Assembly: GCF_019083965.1 (NCBI RefSeq)
Contig: NZ_JAHRCY010000009.1
Span: 124,001-188,000, forward strand
Direction: 5' to 3'
Source: Catellatospora tritici
Lineage (GTDB): Bacteria > Actinomycetota > Actinomycetes > Mycobacteriales > Micromonosporaceae
DNA length: 64,000 nucleotides
The notes beneath the pieces are model-generated. The model did not search any database, was not told where the DNA came from, and saw only the letters and a list, made by a program, of their open reading frames with translations. The position numbers were made by a program, and so were the translations under genes. Positions within the stretch are counted from its first letter, which is position 1, and the number at the start of each line of letters is the position of its first letter. Positions 32,363 through 40,983 of the stretch are shown in pieces.

Positions 32363-34291
32363 ATGACCGCCCACCCGAGAGGAATCGCCGCCAGAGCCGT
32401 CGCCGCCCTGGCCGCCTGCCTGCTCGCCACCGCACTGCTGCCCGCGAGCGCGGCCCAGGCCGCGCCGGACTTCACCACCAACGAGGCGGGCAACCCGTTC
32501 GCCGACGGCTGGTACGCCGACCCGGACATCGCCGTCTACAACAACACCTACTGGGTCTTCCCGACCACGTCGAAGGGCTACAGCGAGCAGACCTACCTGG
32601 ACGCGTTCGCCTCCACCGACCTGGTCACCTGGACCAGATACCCCAACGTGCTGACCAAGGCCAACGTCTCCTGGGCGTCGTACGCGATGTGGGCGCCCGC
32701 GCCGGTCCAGCGCAACGGCAAGTACTACCTGTACTTCGCGGCCAACGACATCCAGAACAACGCCAGCCTCGGCGGCATCGGGGTGGCTATGGCCAACCAG
32801 CCGCAGGGCCCGTACAGCGACGCGCTCGGCAGGCCGCTGATCGGCCAGTTCTACAACGGCGCGCAGCCCATCGACCAGGACGTCTTCATCGACGACGACG
32901 GCCAGGCCTACATCTACTACGGCGGCTGGGGCCACGCCAACGTGGCCAAGCTCAACGCCGACATGACCAGCCTCGGCACGTTCAGCGACGGCAGCACCTT
33001 CAAGGAGATCACCCCGTCGGGCTACGTCGAGGGCTCCCAGATGTTCAAGCGCAACGGCAAGTACTACCTGATGTGGTCCGAGGGCGGCTGGACCGGCCCG
33101 GACTACTCCGTGTCGTACGCGATGTCGACCTCGCCGACCGGCCCGTTCACCAAACTGGACAAGGTGCTGGCCCAGGACCCGGCCGTGGCCAAGGGCTCCG
33201 GGCACAACTCGGTGGTCAACGTGCCCGGCACCGACATCTGGTACATCTTCTACCACCGCAGGCCGCTGGCCGAGACCGACGGCAACCACCGCCAGCTCGC
33301 CTACGACCGCATGTACTTCAACGCCGACGGCACCATCCCGCGGATCAGGATGGGCGTGAAGGACAACTTCGCCGACGGCAACGCCCTGGGCTGGAAGACC
33401 TACGGCGGCACCTGGTCGGTCAGCGGCGGGCGCTACCTCGCGGGCAGCTCGCTGGGCGGTAAGGCGCTGCTGGACACCAACTTCGGCGACTTCACCTACG
33501 ACGCCGACGTGTCGGTGACCTCCGGCAGCGGCGACGCGGGCCTGCTGTTCCGGACCAGCGCGCCCGCGGTCGGCACCGACAGCTACCACGGCTACTACGC
33601 GGGCATCAGCCCGACGGGGCGGGTCGTGCTCGGCCGGGCCGCCAACAACTGGACCCAGCTCGCCTCCACCGCGCTGACCGTGGCCGTCGGCACGACCTAC
33701 CACCTGCGGGTCACGGCCGTGGGCACGTCCATCAAGGTGTACGTCGACGACATGGCCACCCCGAAGATCAACACCACCGACGCGACCTACGCCTCCGGCG
33801 GTGACGGCGTACGCGTCTTCAACGCCGCCGCCGCCTTCGACAACGTCTCGGTCGGCCCGGCCGTCGGCGCGGGCGTCAACCTCGCCCTCAACCGCCCGGC
33901 CACCGGCACCACCGCCTGCGCCGCCTCGGAAGGCCCCGAGAAGGCCGTCAACGGCACCGTGACCGGCGGCAACTCCGACAAGTTCTGCTCGGCGGTGTCC
34001 GCGGCGTGGCTGCGCGTCGACCTGGGCAGCACCCAATCGATCAGCCGGTTCGAGGTCGCGCACGCGCAGGCTGGCGGTGAGGCTGCGGCACTGAACACCA
34101 AGGCGTTCACGATCTCGGTCTCCAATGACGGCACCACCTGGACCCAGGCCGTCAACGTCACCGCCAACACCGCCGCCACCACGGTCCACCCGGTCACCGT
34201 CTCCGGCCGGTACGTCCGGCTGAACATCGGCACCCCCACCCAGACCACGGATGTGGCCACCCGCATCTACGAGCTGCGCGTCTTCGGCTGA
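32363..34291 (+). CDS. Secreted GH43 glycosidase with LamG-like and F5/8C domains
   Basis: 642 residues from the ATG after ATCGGAGTTCAC. Signal peptide 1-34. GH43 five-bladed propeller about 45-335: the first Asp in WYADPDIAVYNNTYW, the second Asp in PIDQDVFIDDDGQ, and acid Glu in GYVEGSQMFKRNGKYYLMWS. A LamG/DUF1080-like beta domain (about 345-510) and a C-terminal F5/8 type C domain (about 515-642) follow. Family members are arabinofuranosidases, xylosidases or galactosidases; specificity cannot be read here. Divergent partner of GH92. Confidence 0.93.
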   Translation: MTAHPRGIAARAVAALAACLLATALLPASAAQAAPDFTTNEAGNPFADGWYADPDIAVYNNTYWVFPTTSKGYSEQTYLDAFASTDLVTWTRYPNVLTKANVSWASYAMWAPAPVQRNGKYYLYFAANDIQNNASLGGIGVAMANQPQGPYSDALGRPLIGQFYNGAQPIDQDVFIDDDGQAYIYYGGWGHANVAKLNADMTSLGTFSDGSTFKEITPSGYVEGSQMFKRNGKYYLMWSEGGWTGPDYSVSYAMSTSPTGPFTKLDKVLAQDPAVAKGSGHNSVVNVPGTDIWYIFYHRRPLAETDGNHRQLAYDRMYFNADGTIPRIRMGVKDNFADGNALGWKTYGGTWSVSGGRYLAGSSLGGKALLDTNFGDFTYDADVSVTSGSGDAGLLFRTSAPAVGTDSYHGYYAGISPTGRVVLGRAANNWTQLASTALTVAVGTTYHLRVTAVGTSIKVYVDDMATPKINTTDATYASGGDGVRVFNAAAAFDNVSVGPAVGAGVNLALNRPATGTTACAASEGPEKAVNGTVTGGNSDKFCSAVSAAWLRVDLGSTQSISRFEVAHAQAGGEAAALNTKAFTISVSNDGTTWTQAVNVTANTAATTVHPVTVSGRYVRLNIGTPTQTTDVATRIYELRVFG

Positions 34292-34300
34292 CGCGCAAAG

Positions 34301-34335
34301 CGGGACCGGCGCGGGCCGCCACCGCGCCGGTCCCG
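34301..34335. terminator. Hairpin after GH43
   Basis: CGGGACCGGCGCGG and CCGCGCCGGTCCCG pair perfectly over 14 bases with a 7-base loop, nine bases after the GH43 stop and just before the convergent acetyltransferase relic ends. Likely a bidirectional terminator. Confidence 0.8.
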
Positions 34336-34339
34336 CCGG

Positions 34340-34850
34340 TCACAGATCCACCCAGTACCGGCGAATCGGACCGAGGCCGCCGTCCCAGACATCACCGAAG
34401 ACGCCCCCGTTGCGTTCGATCGTCCGGGCTGAGGCGACGTTGTCCACCGCACACCAGCAGCGCCCGCTCGACGCCGAGCGCCTTGGCCTCCTTGAGCATC
34501 TCGCCGAGCGCCCACGCGGCCAGCCCGCGGCGGCGCGCCGATGGCCGCACCCCGTACCCGATCCAGCCGCGCAGCGGGTCGGACCAGTGCCGCAGCGCGA
34601 TCGCCCCGAGCACCCGGCCGTCCTCGACGATCCATCGCGGCGAGGCGTGCCGCTCGGGCGGGCAGGGCACACTGGGCGCGTGGGTCAGCCGGGTCCGTTC
34701 GTCCACCCAGGCGGCGAAGCCTTCCGGGGACCTCACCTCATCGTCGGCGCCCAGGCCGAAGCCGTCCTCGTGCAGGCCGGGACCCCACTCCTCGTGGCAC
34801 TCCAGGAAGGCGGCGTGCAGGCGGGTGGTGGGCAGGATCAATTCAGGCAT
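34340..34850 (-). pseudogene. GNAT acetyltransferase, frameshifted near its C-terminus
   Basis: From MPELILPTTRLHAAF the frame shows a full GNAT core, including GYGVRPSARRRGLAAWALGE (acetyl-CoA loop) and GVERALLVC. The expected continuation VDNVASARTIERNGGVFGD and YWVDL is in a neighbouring frame. The shift lies near 34450: one extra G, or two bases missing, in TGCGGTGGAC. Total length is one base over a codon multiple. Either a pseudogene with a damaged last third or a sequencing error; otherwise intact. Confidence 0.75.
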
Positions 34851-35143
34851 GCGGCCACGGTAGTGACGGTGCGGCGCCGATTCGACCGCCTGTCGCGACT
34901 CCGGATCGCCTCCAGAGAACGACCACACCCACGAAAGTGCGCGACCCTTCAGGGGGATACGAGCGATGGTGTCCGAGCACTCCAAAACGACACCAGACCC
35001 CTTGGCGCCGCCATTCGGACCGCGTGAACCCAGTCCCACATCGAATGCTTCCAGTGAGCTGCGTCACATTTGGTTCGGAGGCATCGGATCGGCCGGTGGT
35101 GTACGGACCGCCGGGTCACCACCGGACCGCTACAGTCGCTGCC

Positions 35144-35578
35144 ATGAGTGTGGACGTCGAGGTCTTGCAGGAGGTCGACGACGAGGTCGTCGAGGCTTTC
35201 GGGCGGCTGCTGCCGCAGCTCTCGCGGTCTGCCAAACCGCTCGATCTCGACGCGCTGGCGACGCTGGTGGCATGGCAGGGCAACCACCTGCTCATCGCCC
35301 GGGTCGACGGCCGGATCGTCGGAGCGCTGACGCTCGTGCTGTTCCCGATCCCGACCGGGGTACGGGCCTGGATCGAGGACGTGGTCGTGGACGAGGCCGC
35401 CCGGGGTGCGGGCGTCGGTGCCGCGCTGACCCGCGAGGCGATCAGGCTGGCCAGGGCCGCCGGGGCGGGGACCGTGGACCTGACGTCCCGGCCGTCCCGC
35501 GAGGCGGCGAACCGGCTGTACCTGCGGATGGGGTTCCAGCTCCGCGAGACCAACGTCTACCGGCTGGTCGGCGACTGA
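35144..35578 (+). CDS. GNAT-family N-acetyltransferase
   Basis: 144 residues. The acetyl-CoA-binding segment is clear: AWIEDVVVDEAARGAGVGAAL, followed by VDLTSRPSREAANRLYLRMGFQ, the typical beta4-beta5 and C-terminal motifs. Compact single-domain enzyme with unknown acceptor. ATG start; no strong ribosome site. It is convergent with the MOSC gene, with six bases between stops. Confidence 0.88.
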   Translation: MSVDVEVLQEVDDEVVEAFGRLLPQLSRSAKPLDLDALATLVAWQGNHLLIARVDGRIVGALTLVLFPIPTGVRAWIEDVVVDEAARGAGVGAALTREAIRLARAAGAGTVDLTSRPSREAANRLYLRMGFQLRETNVYRLVGD

Positions 35579-35584
35579 CCCGGC

Positions 35585-36064
35585 TCAGGCGTCGGTGACC
35601 ACGACCCGCACCGGCCCCACCCGCAGCACCCCGTCGTCGAGCGGGGTGCACCGGACGCCGCCTCGACCGCGCAGCGCCCGCCAGGCACCGGGGGCGATGG
35701 CGACGTCCATCCAGGCGCACGGATTGGCGGCCCGGTTCACGCGCAGCCGCACCGGACCATAGCCGGAGTCCAGGGCCAGCACCGAACCGACCAGGCTGTC
35801 CACGTCGACCCCGGCGAGCAGGATGTTGCGGCGCACCTGGGCCAGCCCGGCGCCGGGCGGCAGTGACTCGCGCGCGATCACGGTCACGCTCGCGTCGCGG
35901 TGCGCCCGCCCGCCGAAGTACCGGTCGCCGACGATGCCCAGGCCCGCCCGGATTCGCACCTGCTGGACCAGCTCGCCCGGCGGCGCGGGTGCCGGGCCGT
36001 CACTCGGGCGGCCCTGGTAGCGGCGCACCGGTGAGGCCAGCAGCTCGACGATCTCCGGCACCAC
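35585..36064 (-). CDS. MOSC-domain protein
   Basis: 159 residues. MOSC pattern: GLGIVGDRYFGG near the start, RRNILLAGVDVDSLVG, then NPCAWMDVAIAPGAWRALRGRGG with the conserved Cys thought to carry sulfur, and a final GVLRVGPVRVV strand. MOSC proteins are sulfur carriers or act in N-hydroxylated compound reduction. A stand-alone small form with no Mo-cofactor genes nearby. Confidence 0.85.
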   Translation of the reverse strand: MVPEIVELLASPVRRYQGRPSDGPAPAPPGELVQQVRIRAGLGIVGDRYFGGRAHRDASVTVIARESLPPGAGLAQVRRNILLAGVDVDSLVGSVLALDSGYGPVRLRVNRAANPCAWMDVAIAPGAWRALRGRGGVRCTPLDDGVLRVGPVRVVVTDA

Positions 36065-36186
36065 TCGATTCTACGGTCGCGGCCCACGCCACGAGCCGGG
36101 CTCGGGACGGCCGGCCTCGGCCCGTGGTGCGGCATGACACCGGTCAGTACATTGTCCTCACCGGACTTCTGCGGTACGGAGGATCC

Positions 36187-36612
36187 ATGGTGAGATCCGC
36201 TGAGGCGGCACGCCGCGACCTGCCGATCTACTCGGGAGTGGTCGCCGGGGTGCTGCTGGCCGGCCCCGCCTTCCTGTGGCTGGACTCCCCCGACGCCATG
36301 TGCGGTGCGATCGGGCCGACGGCGGGCACAGCCGTGACGTTCGCGGGCTTCGCCGCCGCCGTGACGGCACTGCCGGTCGGCATCGTGCTCATGGTGGCCC
36401 GGCGCCAGGCCCGCTGGCTGGCCGTGCCGCTCGGGCTGCTGGCCGCCGCGGTCGAGGTCGTCGCGGGCTCGGAATTCGCCGGGGATCCGGAGTGCCTCAC
36501 CAGGCACGACCCGCTCGGCTGGGTCATGGGTGCGCTGACCATGCTCGGCGGCCTCGGCCTCTTCGGCCTGGCCTACGCGACCGCGCGCAAGGATCCCGTG
36601 ACCTCGCCATAG
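36187..36612 (+). CDS. Four-span membrane protein, hypothetical
   Basis: 141 residues; ATG directly after GGAGGATCC (short spacing). Four hydrophobic segments at about 14-31, 46-72, 78-95 and 112-130. A CGAIGPTAG and a GDPECLTRHDP motif place one cysteine in each of two outer loops, possibly a disulfide. No family recognised. A similar distance separates it from the next same-strand gene. Confidence 0.7.
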   Translation: MVRSAEAARRDLPIYSGVVAGVLLAGPAFLWLDSPDAMCGAIGPTAGTAVTFAGFAAAVTALPVGIVLMVARRQARWLAVPLGLLAAAVEVVAGSEFAGDPECLTRHDPLGWVMGALTMLGGLGLFGLAYATARKDPVTSP

Positions 36613-36650
36613 CCGGGCACCGCCCAGGCAGACACCCTAAAGTGATCTCC

Positions 36651-37184
36651 ATGAACGTCCCCGGCACGCGACCCGGCGGTGCCCTCACCGCCGACATGCT
36701 GCGGCGCGCCCTGGCCGCGCTCGGGGCGCCGGTGGCCAAGTCCGACCAGCCTCCGGACGACGACATCCCGGCCCTGCTCGGAGCGCTGACCGCCACGGTC
36801 GAAGCCGCCGTCCACGACCACCTCAACGAGGTGCGCGAACTGGAACGGTTCACCGCCGCCTATGGTCGGCAGCTCGCCGGGCATGCCCTCTCCGATGTCC
36901 AGCTCGTCGCCCAGCGGCTGGGCGTCGCCTCCGACCAGCTGCGTCCGCCTTCCGTGGTGTCCGGCCACCCGGTGCCCGCGATCGCGGGCGCGGCCGACGC
37001 GGCCCAGGTCGCGCACGCTCTGCTGAGCTACCAGATCTCTCTCCTCGACGACCCGACCGCGGCTCAGGCCCTGACCGACGCACAGGCCGAGTCCCTGCAC
37101 ATCGCGCTCGAGGCGAGCAGACAGGCCCGCGCCCACCTCGACACCGTCGCCGCGAACGCCCGCCAACGCGGCCTGCACACCTGA
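36651..37184 (+). CDS. Hypothetical helical protein
   Basis: 177 residues, mostly predicted helix with many Ala, Gln and acidic residues. There is a Gly/Pro-rich N-terminus, then a conserved-looking ERFTAAYGRQLAGHALSDVQL and a C-terminal amphipathic stretch. No signal peptide or span. No family recognised. It follows the membrane protein gene by 38 bases on the same strand and may be its operon partner. Confidence 0.6.
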   Translation: MNVPGTRPGGALTADMLRRALAALGAPVAKSDQPPDDDIPALLGALTATVEAAVHDHLNEVRELERFTAAYGRQLAGHALSDVQLVAQRLGVASDQLRPPSVVSGHPVPAIAGAADAAQVAHALLSYQISLLDDPTAAQALTDAQAESLHIALEASRQARAHLDTVAANARQRGLHT

Positions 37185-37223
37185 CGACCTCCCGCGACCT
37201 CGCTCCCTCAGGCACGTCAGGCT

Positions 37224-37291
37224 GGCTGCAGTTTCGCGGAAAGCGCTGGAATCTTGGCCCTGATTCGCGCGGTTTCCCCGAAACCGCAGCC
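37224..37291. repeat. TTTCCCCGAAA palindromic element, copy 2
   Basis: Left arm GGCTGCAGTTTCGCGGAAAG and right arm TTTCCCCGAAACCGCAGCC pair with few mismatches around a loop of about 20 bases. Compared in reverse orientation with copy 1 (6328-6377), arms and parts of the loop (ATC...GCC...GAT) agree. It lies between two same-strand genes. Confidence 0.75.
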
Positions 37292-37358
37292 ACCGAAAGG
37301 GCGTCCGGCTTTCCGGCGCCGGGCACGGGCGCGGAGGTGATGTGAGAGCATCGAGCCC

Positions 37359-38126
37359 GTGACGACACCGCGCCTCGGTCCGGTCCGCCGCGTCGCCGTC
37401 CTGGCCGACGTGCACGGGAACGTCCCCGCGCTGCTGGCGGTGCTCGACGACGTGCACGCCGTCGGCGCCGACCTGATCGTGTTCCTCGGTGACCTCACCT
37501 GGGGACCCGAGCCGCAGACCACGTTCGACCTGATCCAGGACCTAGGCTCCAAGGCGGTGGGGGTACGCGGCAACGCCGACCGCGCGGTGGTCGAGCTGGC
37601 CCGGGGCGATCGTGAGCACACCAGGCCCCGCGATCCGTGGATGCCCGCCCAGCACACCCCCGAGGCGGTCGACTTCCTCGCCGCGCTTCCGCTGAACATG
37701 GCCGTCGAAATCGAGGGCCTGGGCGCGGTGCGGTTCTGCCACGGCTCGCCGCGCAACGACACCGAGTGCGTGACCCCGCAGACCAGCGAGCAGCGGTTCG
37801 CCGAGTTGTCCGAAGGCGTCGAGGAGCAGGTGATCGTCACCGGTCACACCCACCTGCAGTTCGACCGGCGGGTCGCCGAACGCCGCAGCGTGAACCCCGG
37901 CAGCGTCGGGCTCCCCTACCACCTGGGCATGCCCGGCACGGCGTACTGGGCGCTGCTCGGGCCGGACGTGCAACTGCGGGAGACCCGCTACGACGTGCAG
38001 GAGGCCGTGGACCGGTGCCGGATGACCGGCGACCCGAGCGGTGACGCGATCGTCGGCCACCTGCTCAATCCCCCGACTCCGGACGAGATCATCGCCGACG
38101 CCGAGAACCGGATCTTCGCGGACTGA
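37359..38126 (+). CDS. Metallophosphoesterase, calcineurin-like
   Basis: 255 residues, GTG start. The metal-binding motifs appear in order: ADVHGN (about 16-21), FLGDLTWGPEP, GNADRA, CHGSPRND and TGHTHLQFDR with NPGSVGLP. This is the YfcE/MJ0936-like subgroup, metal-dependent phosphodiesterases; some act on 3',5'-cyclic nucleotides. The substrate is not evident. Located directly after a palindromic repeat; not obviously in an operon. Confidence 0.9.
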   Translation: MTTPRLGPVRRVAVLADVHGNVPALLAVLDDVHAVGADLIVFLGDLTWGPEPQTTFDLIQDLGSKAVGVRGNADRAVVELARGDREHTRPRDPWMPAQHTPEAVDFLAALPLNMAVEIEGLGAVRFCHGSPRNDTECVTPQTSEQRFAELSEGVEEQVIVTGHTHLQFDRRVAERRSVNPGSVGLPYHLGMPGTAYWALLGPDVQLRETRYDVQEAVDRCRMTGDPSGDAIVGHLLNPPTPDEIIADAENRIFAD

Positions 38127-38190
38127 CCATCGTGGCGTCGCGGCCGGCGGGACAGGCGCCGCCGCGAGCGCGCACGAGGTGGACCGCGGG

Positions 38191-39072
38191 TCAGGCGGCG
38201 ACGGGTTGGCGGTCGCGTACCCAGTCGGGTAGTGGGGTGTCCGGGGTCGTGGTGTGGGTGGCGACGGTCTGGCCGGTCTGCTCGTCGACCAGGGCCAGGC
38301 GCACGGAGGCCGGTTCGTAGCGCAGCCGGGGCACGGCGTAGACCGCCGAGACGCTGTGCTCGCCGTGGCGGGCGGTGAACAGCAGCAGCCGCCATTCCTG
38401 CTCGTCCCAGTGTTCGCGCAGGTCGGAGGTGAGCAGTCCGGCGGTGTCGTGCCAGACCGGGCTGCGGTGCAGCTGCTCGACGGTGGAGGCGAGCGGGATG
38501 TCGAAGCCGCCGGACGGCAGCGGGTGGGTGAGGCGTACCCGGAGCTGGCGCAGGTGGTCGAGCCAGTGCCGGTCGAGCTCGGCCGACAGCGCGAGCACCG
38601 CGGCCACCTCGGCGAGCAGCACGGCGGCGGCCGCCCCACGGTGGGCGGCCAGTACGGCGGGCCAGCCGGTGGTGGCGGTGGCGGCGAGCACACTCGCGGC
38701 GACGAGCAGGGCGGCGCGGGCGAAGGCCCGCCATTTCACGGGGGTACGGGTCGCCGACAGGCACCCGCACGACGACTCGGGCGCGGCGACCCGCGCGTAA
38801 ATCAGGTAACCGACGAAACCGGTGGTCAGCGCCGCCGACGCGTAGCCGGAGAGCGGACGGGTGACCGGGACCAGCAGCGCGACCGCGACGGCGGCCTCGA
38901 CCGCGCCGACCGCCCGGTACGCGGGCAGCGCGCGGGCCTCGCCGACGAGCTGGGCCAGCGCCGAGCGCCGGGCGGCGGCCTCGGCCTGCGGGTGGGCCAG
39001 TTTGAGCCGGGCCGACCACAGCAGCACGGCCGCGAGCAGCAGCGGCTGCACCGCGGGGATCCACGAGAGCAT
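38191..39072 (-). CDS. MauE/DoxX-type membrane protein with C-terminal soluble region
   Basis: 293 residues. The first 155 carry about four spans and the MauE hallmark SSCGCLS (about 101-107) after a GYLIYARVA helix; MauE proteins help form or maintain disulfides in secreted partners. Residues 165-293 form a soluble tail (TARHGEHSVSAVYAVPRLR) unlike canonical MauE. Last gene of a three-gene operon; start supported by GGAGGAGTC. The 15-cysteine protein encoded two genes upstream is the obvious redox client. Confidence 0.85.
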   Translation of the reverse strand: MLSWIPAVQPLLLAAVLLWSARLKLAHPQAEAAARRSALAQLVGEARALPAYRAVGAVEAAVAVALLVPVTRPLSGYASAALTTGFVGYLIYARVAAPESSCGCLSATRTPVKWRAFARAALLVAASVLAATATTGWPAVLAAHRGAAAAVLLAEVAAVLALSAELDRHWLDHLRQLRVRLTHPLPSGGFDIPLASTVEQLHRSPVWHDTAGLLTSDLREHWDEQEWRLLLFTARHGEHSVSAVYAVPRLRYEPASVRLALVDEQTGQTVATHTTTPDTPLPDWVRDRQPVAA

Positions 39073-39125
39073 GACTCCTCCTCGGGGGTGGGGGCGGGCG
39101 CCGTACCGGCACCCGCCCCGGGTGG

Positions 39126-39737
39126 TCAGTGGCCGTGCGTACCCGCGTACACGGTGGCGATCTGGATTTCGTTGGTGTCGGGCACCCAGGCGCCGATGAC
39201 CTGGACGTGCCGGCCCACCTTGAGCATCGACATGTCGGCCACGGCCGGGGTGTTGTTGTAGCTGACGGCCGAGCGGCCGGGCACGACGTGGCCGATGATG
39301 CGCTTGCCCTTGTGGTCCAGGTGGACCTGGTTCTTGCCGATGGCCGCGATGTGGCCCTGGAGGTTGACGATGTTGATCCAGACCGCGTCGGCGGCCAGGG
39401 TGCCGTCGTCCATGCGCAGGCCCCGGGCGTAGAGGCCGTCGCCGACGGCGGCGGCGTCGATGCCGGTGGGGATCAGCTTCCAGATGCTGGTGGCGTTGGT
39501 GATCCGGATGCGGTGCAGCGCGGTGTCGGAGCCGGTGACGAAGAGCATCCCGGCGGCGATCCCGGTGATGCGGCCCTCGGCGAAGTTCGGGTCGGGGGCG
39601 CCGGCGTCGATGGTCTGCGGGGCGGCGAACGCCGCCTCGGGGGCGAGCGAGCCGAGCGCGGTCGCGGCGACCAGGCTCGCTCCGCCGACGACGGCGGAGG
39701 TGAGCAGGCGGCGGCGGTCCATGGTGTTGTCGGTCAT
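39126..39737 (-). CDS. Tat-exported beta-rich protein
   Basis: 203 residues. A twin-arginine signal MDRRRLLTSAVVGGASLVAA is followed by APEAAFAAPQ, then about 160 residues of repeating short strands (GRITGIAAGMLFVTG, VNLQGHIAAIGKNQVHLDH, GRHVQVIGAW) that look like tandem OB-type or DUF5666-like units. No cysteines in the mature part. It is the middle gene of the MauE operon, with 14 bases after the cysteine-rich gene and GGGAGA as ribosome site. Role unknown, presumably extracytoplasmic. Confidence 0.75.
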   Translation of the reverse strand: MTDNTMDRRRLLTSAVVGGASLVAATALGSLAPEAAFAAPQTIDAGAPDPNFAEGRITGIAAGMLFVTGSDTALHRIRITNATSIWKLIPTGIDAAAVGDGLYARGLRMDDGTLAADAVWINIVNLQGHIAAIGKNQVHLDHKGKRIIGHVVPGRSAVSYNNTPAVADMSMLKVGRHVQVIGAWVPDTNEIQIATVYAGTHGH

Positions 39738-39751
39738 GTCGATGTCTCCCG

Positions 39752-40162
39752 TCAGGCCGTGATCGTGCAGGGCTGCAGGCCGGATGAGAGGCTCGCGATG
39801 AGGCTGTACGCGGCCGGGGTCAGGTCGATCACCCGGTTGGTGCCGCAGACGCCGCCGCAGCAGGCGCGCTCGCCGCAGAACAGGTCGGTCTGCGGGCCGC
39901 AGTCGGCGATCGAGGTGGTGACGGACTTGCCGTTGCACCGGTTGGTGGTGGTGTGCTGGAAGCCGCAGCCACGCCGCGACATGCCGCTGATGCCGCAGCT
40001 GTCGGGGCGGGTGATGGCGTAGCACGCGTCCGAGGTGTTCGGCCAGGCGTGCTGGCGGTTGCCGGAATTGCAGGTGCCGCAGGCGCCGTGTCCGGCGGTG
40101 CCACACGGTCCCCATGAGCTGCCGCAGCAGAACCAGGACATCTCACCTGTGAGAGCTGCCAT
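39752..40162 (-). CDS. Fifteen-cysteine RlpA-like double-psi beta-barrel protein
   Basis: 136 residues with 15 cysteines. Pattern typical of RlpA/expansin double-psi beta-barrels: GACGTCNSGN with AWPN early, CGISG...GCGFQHTTTNRCNG in the centre, then SVTTSIADCG with conserved Asp, and VIDLTPAAYSLIASLSSG at the end. No signal peptide is visible, so export would need another route, or a missed upstream start. A strong AAAGGAGG ribosome site supports the chosen start. First gene of the MauE operon; probably a cell-wall-acting or binding protein stabilised by disulfides. Confidence 0.75.
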   Translation of the reverse strand: MAALTGEMSWFCCGSSWGPCGTAGHGACGTCNSGNRQHAWPNTSDACYAITRPDSCGISGMSRRGCGFQHTTTNRCNGKSVTTSIADCGPQTDLFCGERACCGGVCGTNRVIDLTPAAYSLIASLSSGLQPCTITA

Positions 40163-40371
40163 GGTCGCCTCCTTTCAAGGTGTGGGTTACCTCTTCGGGT
40201 CGGCGATGGGCCCATCGACGATGGCTGACATCCTGCGGACAAAAGGACACATGCGTCAATACATACACTGGAATTTTTCAATCAAAAATCGGGCTCTGCC
40301 TGGGATTTTGTATTCAGGCACGGCGAAGCACCCGGCGCCGCCGCACCGGCGCCGGGTGAGCTGACCACGGG

Positions 40372-40656
40372 TCAGCAGAACCAGCCGTCCTGCACCCATC
40401 CGTGTCGGTTGACGTGGCCGTAGGCGAAGCCGTAGATGTAGCCGCCGCTGCGCGGCCCCTGCACCGTGAACGTCTCACCCTGGTAGAGGGTGCCCATCCA
40501 GGCGCCGCCGGGGTCGGTACGCACGAACAGCGACTGAGCGCAGACGGTCTCGCGCACCCCGATCCGGCCGTTGGCGGCCAGGGCGGGGGCGGGCACCGCG
40601 GTCACCATGGCCGCGACGAGCGCGGCGGCCAGCGCCGCGCGACGCAGACTCACCAT
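40372..40656 (-). CDS. Small secreted SH3-like protein, second of pair
   Basis: 94 residues. Signal peptide (1-28), then a bacterial SH3-type fold: VCAQSLFVRTDPGGAWMGTL, GETFTVQGPRSGGYIYGFA, GWVQDGWFC, with two cysteines bracketing the domain. SH3b domains bind cell-wall or peptide ligands. The start overlaps the end of the preceding gene by seven bases and has its own GGAGG. Probably co-exported with that protein. Confidence 0.8.
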   Translation of the reverse strand: MVSLRRAALAAALVAAMVTAVPAPALAANGRIGVRETVCAQSLFVRTDPGGAWMGTLYQGETFTVQGPRSGGYIYGFAYGHVNRHGWVQDGWFC

Positions 40657-40964
40657 GAGTTGTAACCTCCGATGCACTCGATCCGCATGTAGCCCCAGTC
40701 GTTGGGGCCGAAGTCGAACGTGGCGGCCCAGCCGTTGTAGACCGGGTGGGCACCGGGGGTGTGCCCGATCTTGTCGCCGTAGCCGAGGACCCGCTTGAGG
40801 CCGTACGGCCCGCCGGCGGAGTCGTAGTTGTCGTAGAAGCTGGCGCTCTGGCAGATGTTGATCGCGTGGGTGGGCACCACGACCGCCTGCGCGGCGGCAC
40901 TGGAGGCGGTGACCAGCCCGACCGCGAGCAGGCACGCTGCCCCAGCCTTGAGCAGTCTGCGCAT
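40650..40964 (-). CDS. Small secreted SH3-like protein, first of pair
   Basis: 104 residues. Signal peptide (1-27, AQAVV). The mature part has the same two-cysteine SH3-like outline as its neighbour: ICQSASFYDNYDSAGGPYG, VLGYGDKIGHTP, WGYMRIECIGGY. Ribosome site is AAAGGCAACC. The two genes overlap and are clearly diverged duplicates or partners. A strong hairpin lies 20 bases upstream of the start. Confidence 0.8.
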   Translation of the reverse strand: MRRLLKAGAACLLAVGLVTASSAAAQAVVVPTHAINICQSASFYDNYDSAGGPYGLKRVLGYGDKIGHTPGAHPVYNGWAATFDFGPNDWGYMRIECIGGYNSW

Positions 40965-40983
40965 GGGTTGCCTTTCGGGGGGA

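Noticed and set aside
34966..35143. Possible small gene starting MVSEHSKTTPDPLAPP after a GGGGGA stretch
   Set aside because: The frame runs on into an antisense-like arginine-rich shadow of the downstream acetyltransferase gene; only the first 50 residues look natural.
39752..40162. Cysteine-rich protein as a methylamine dehydrogenase small subunit (MauA), because MauE is nearby
   Set aside because: The spacing of cysteines and tryptophans does not fit the tryptophylquinone pattern, while RlpA-like barrel motifs (IADCG, IDLTPAA) do. No large subunit gene is present.
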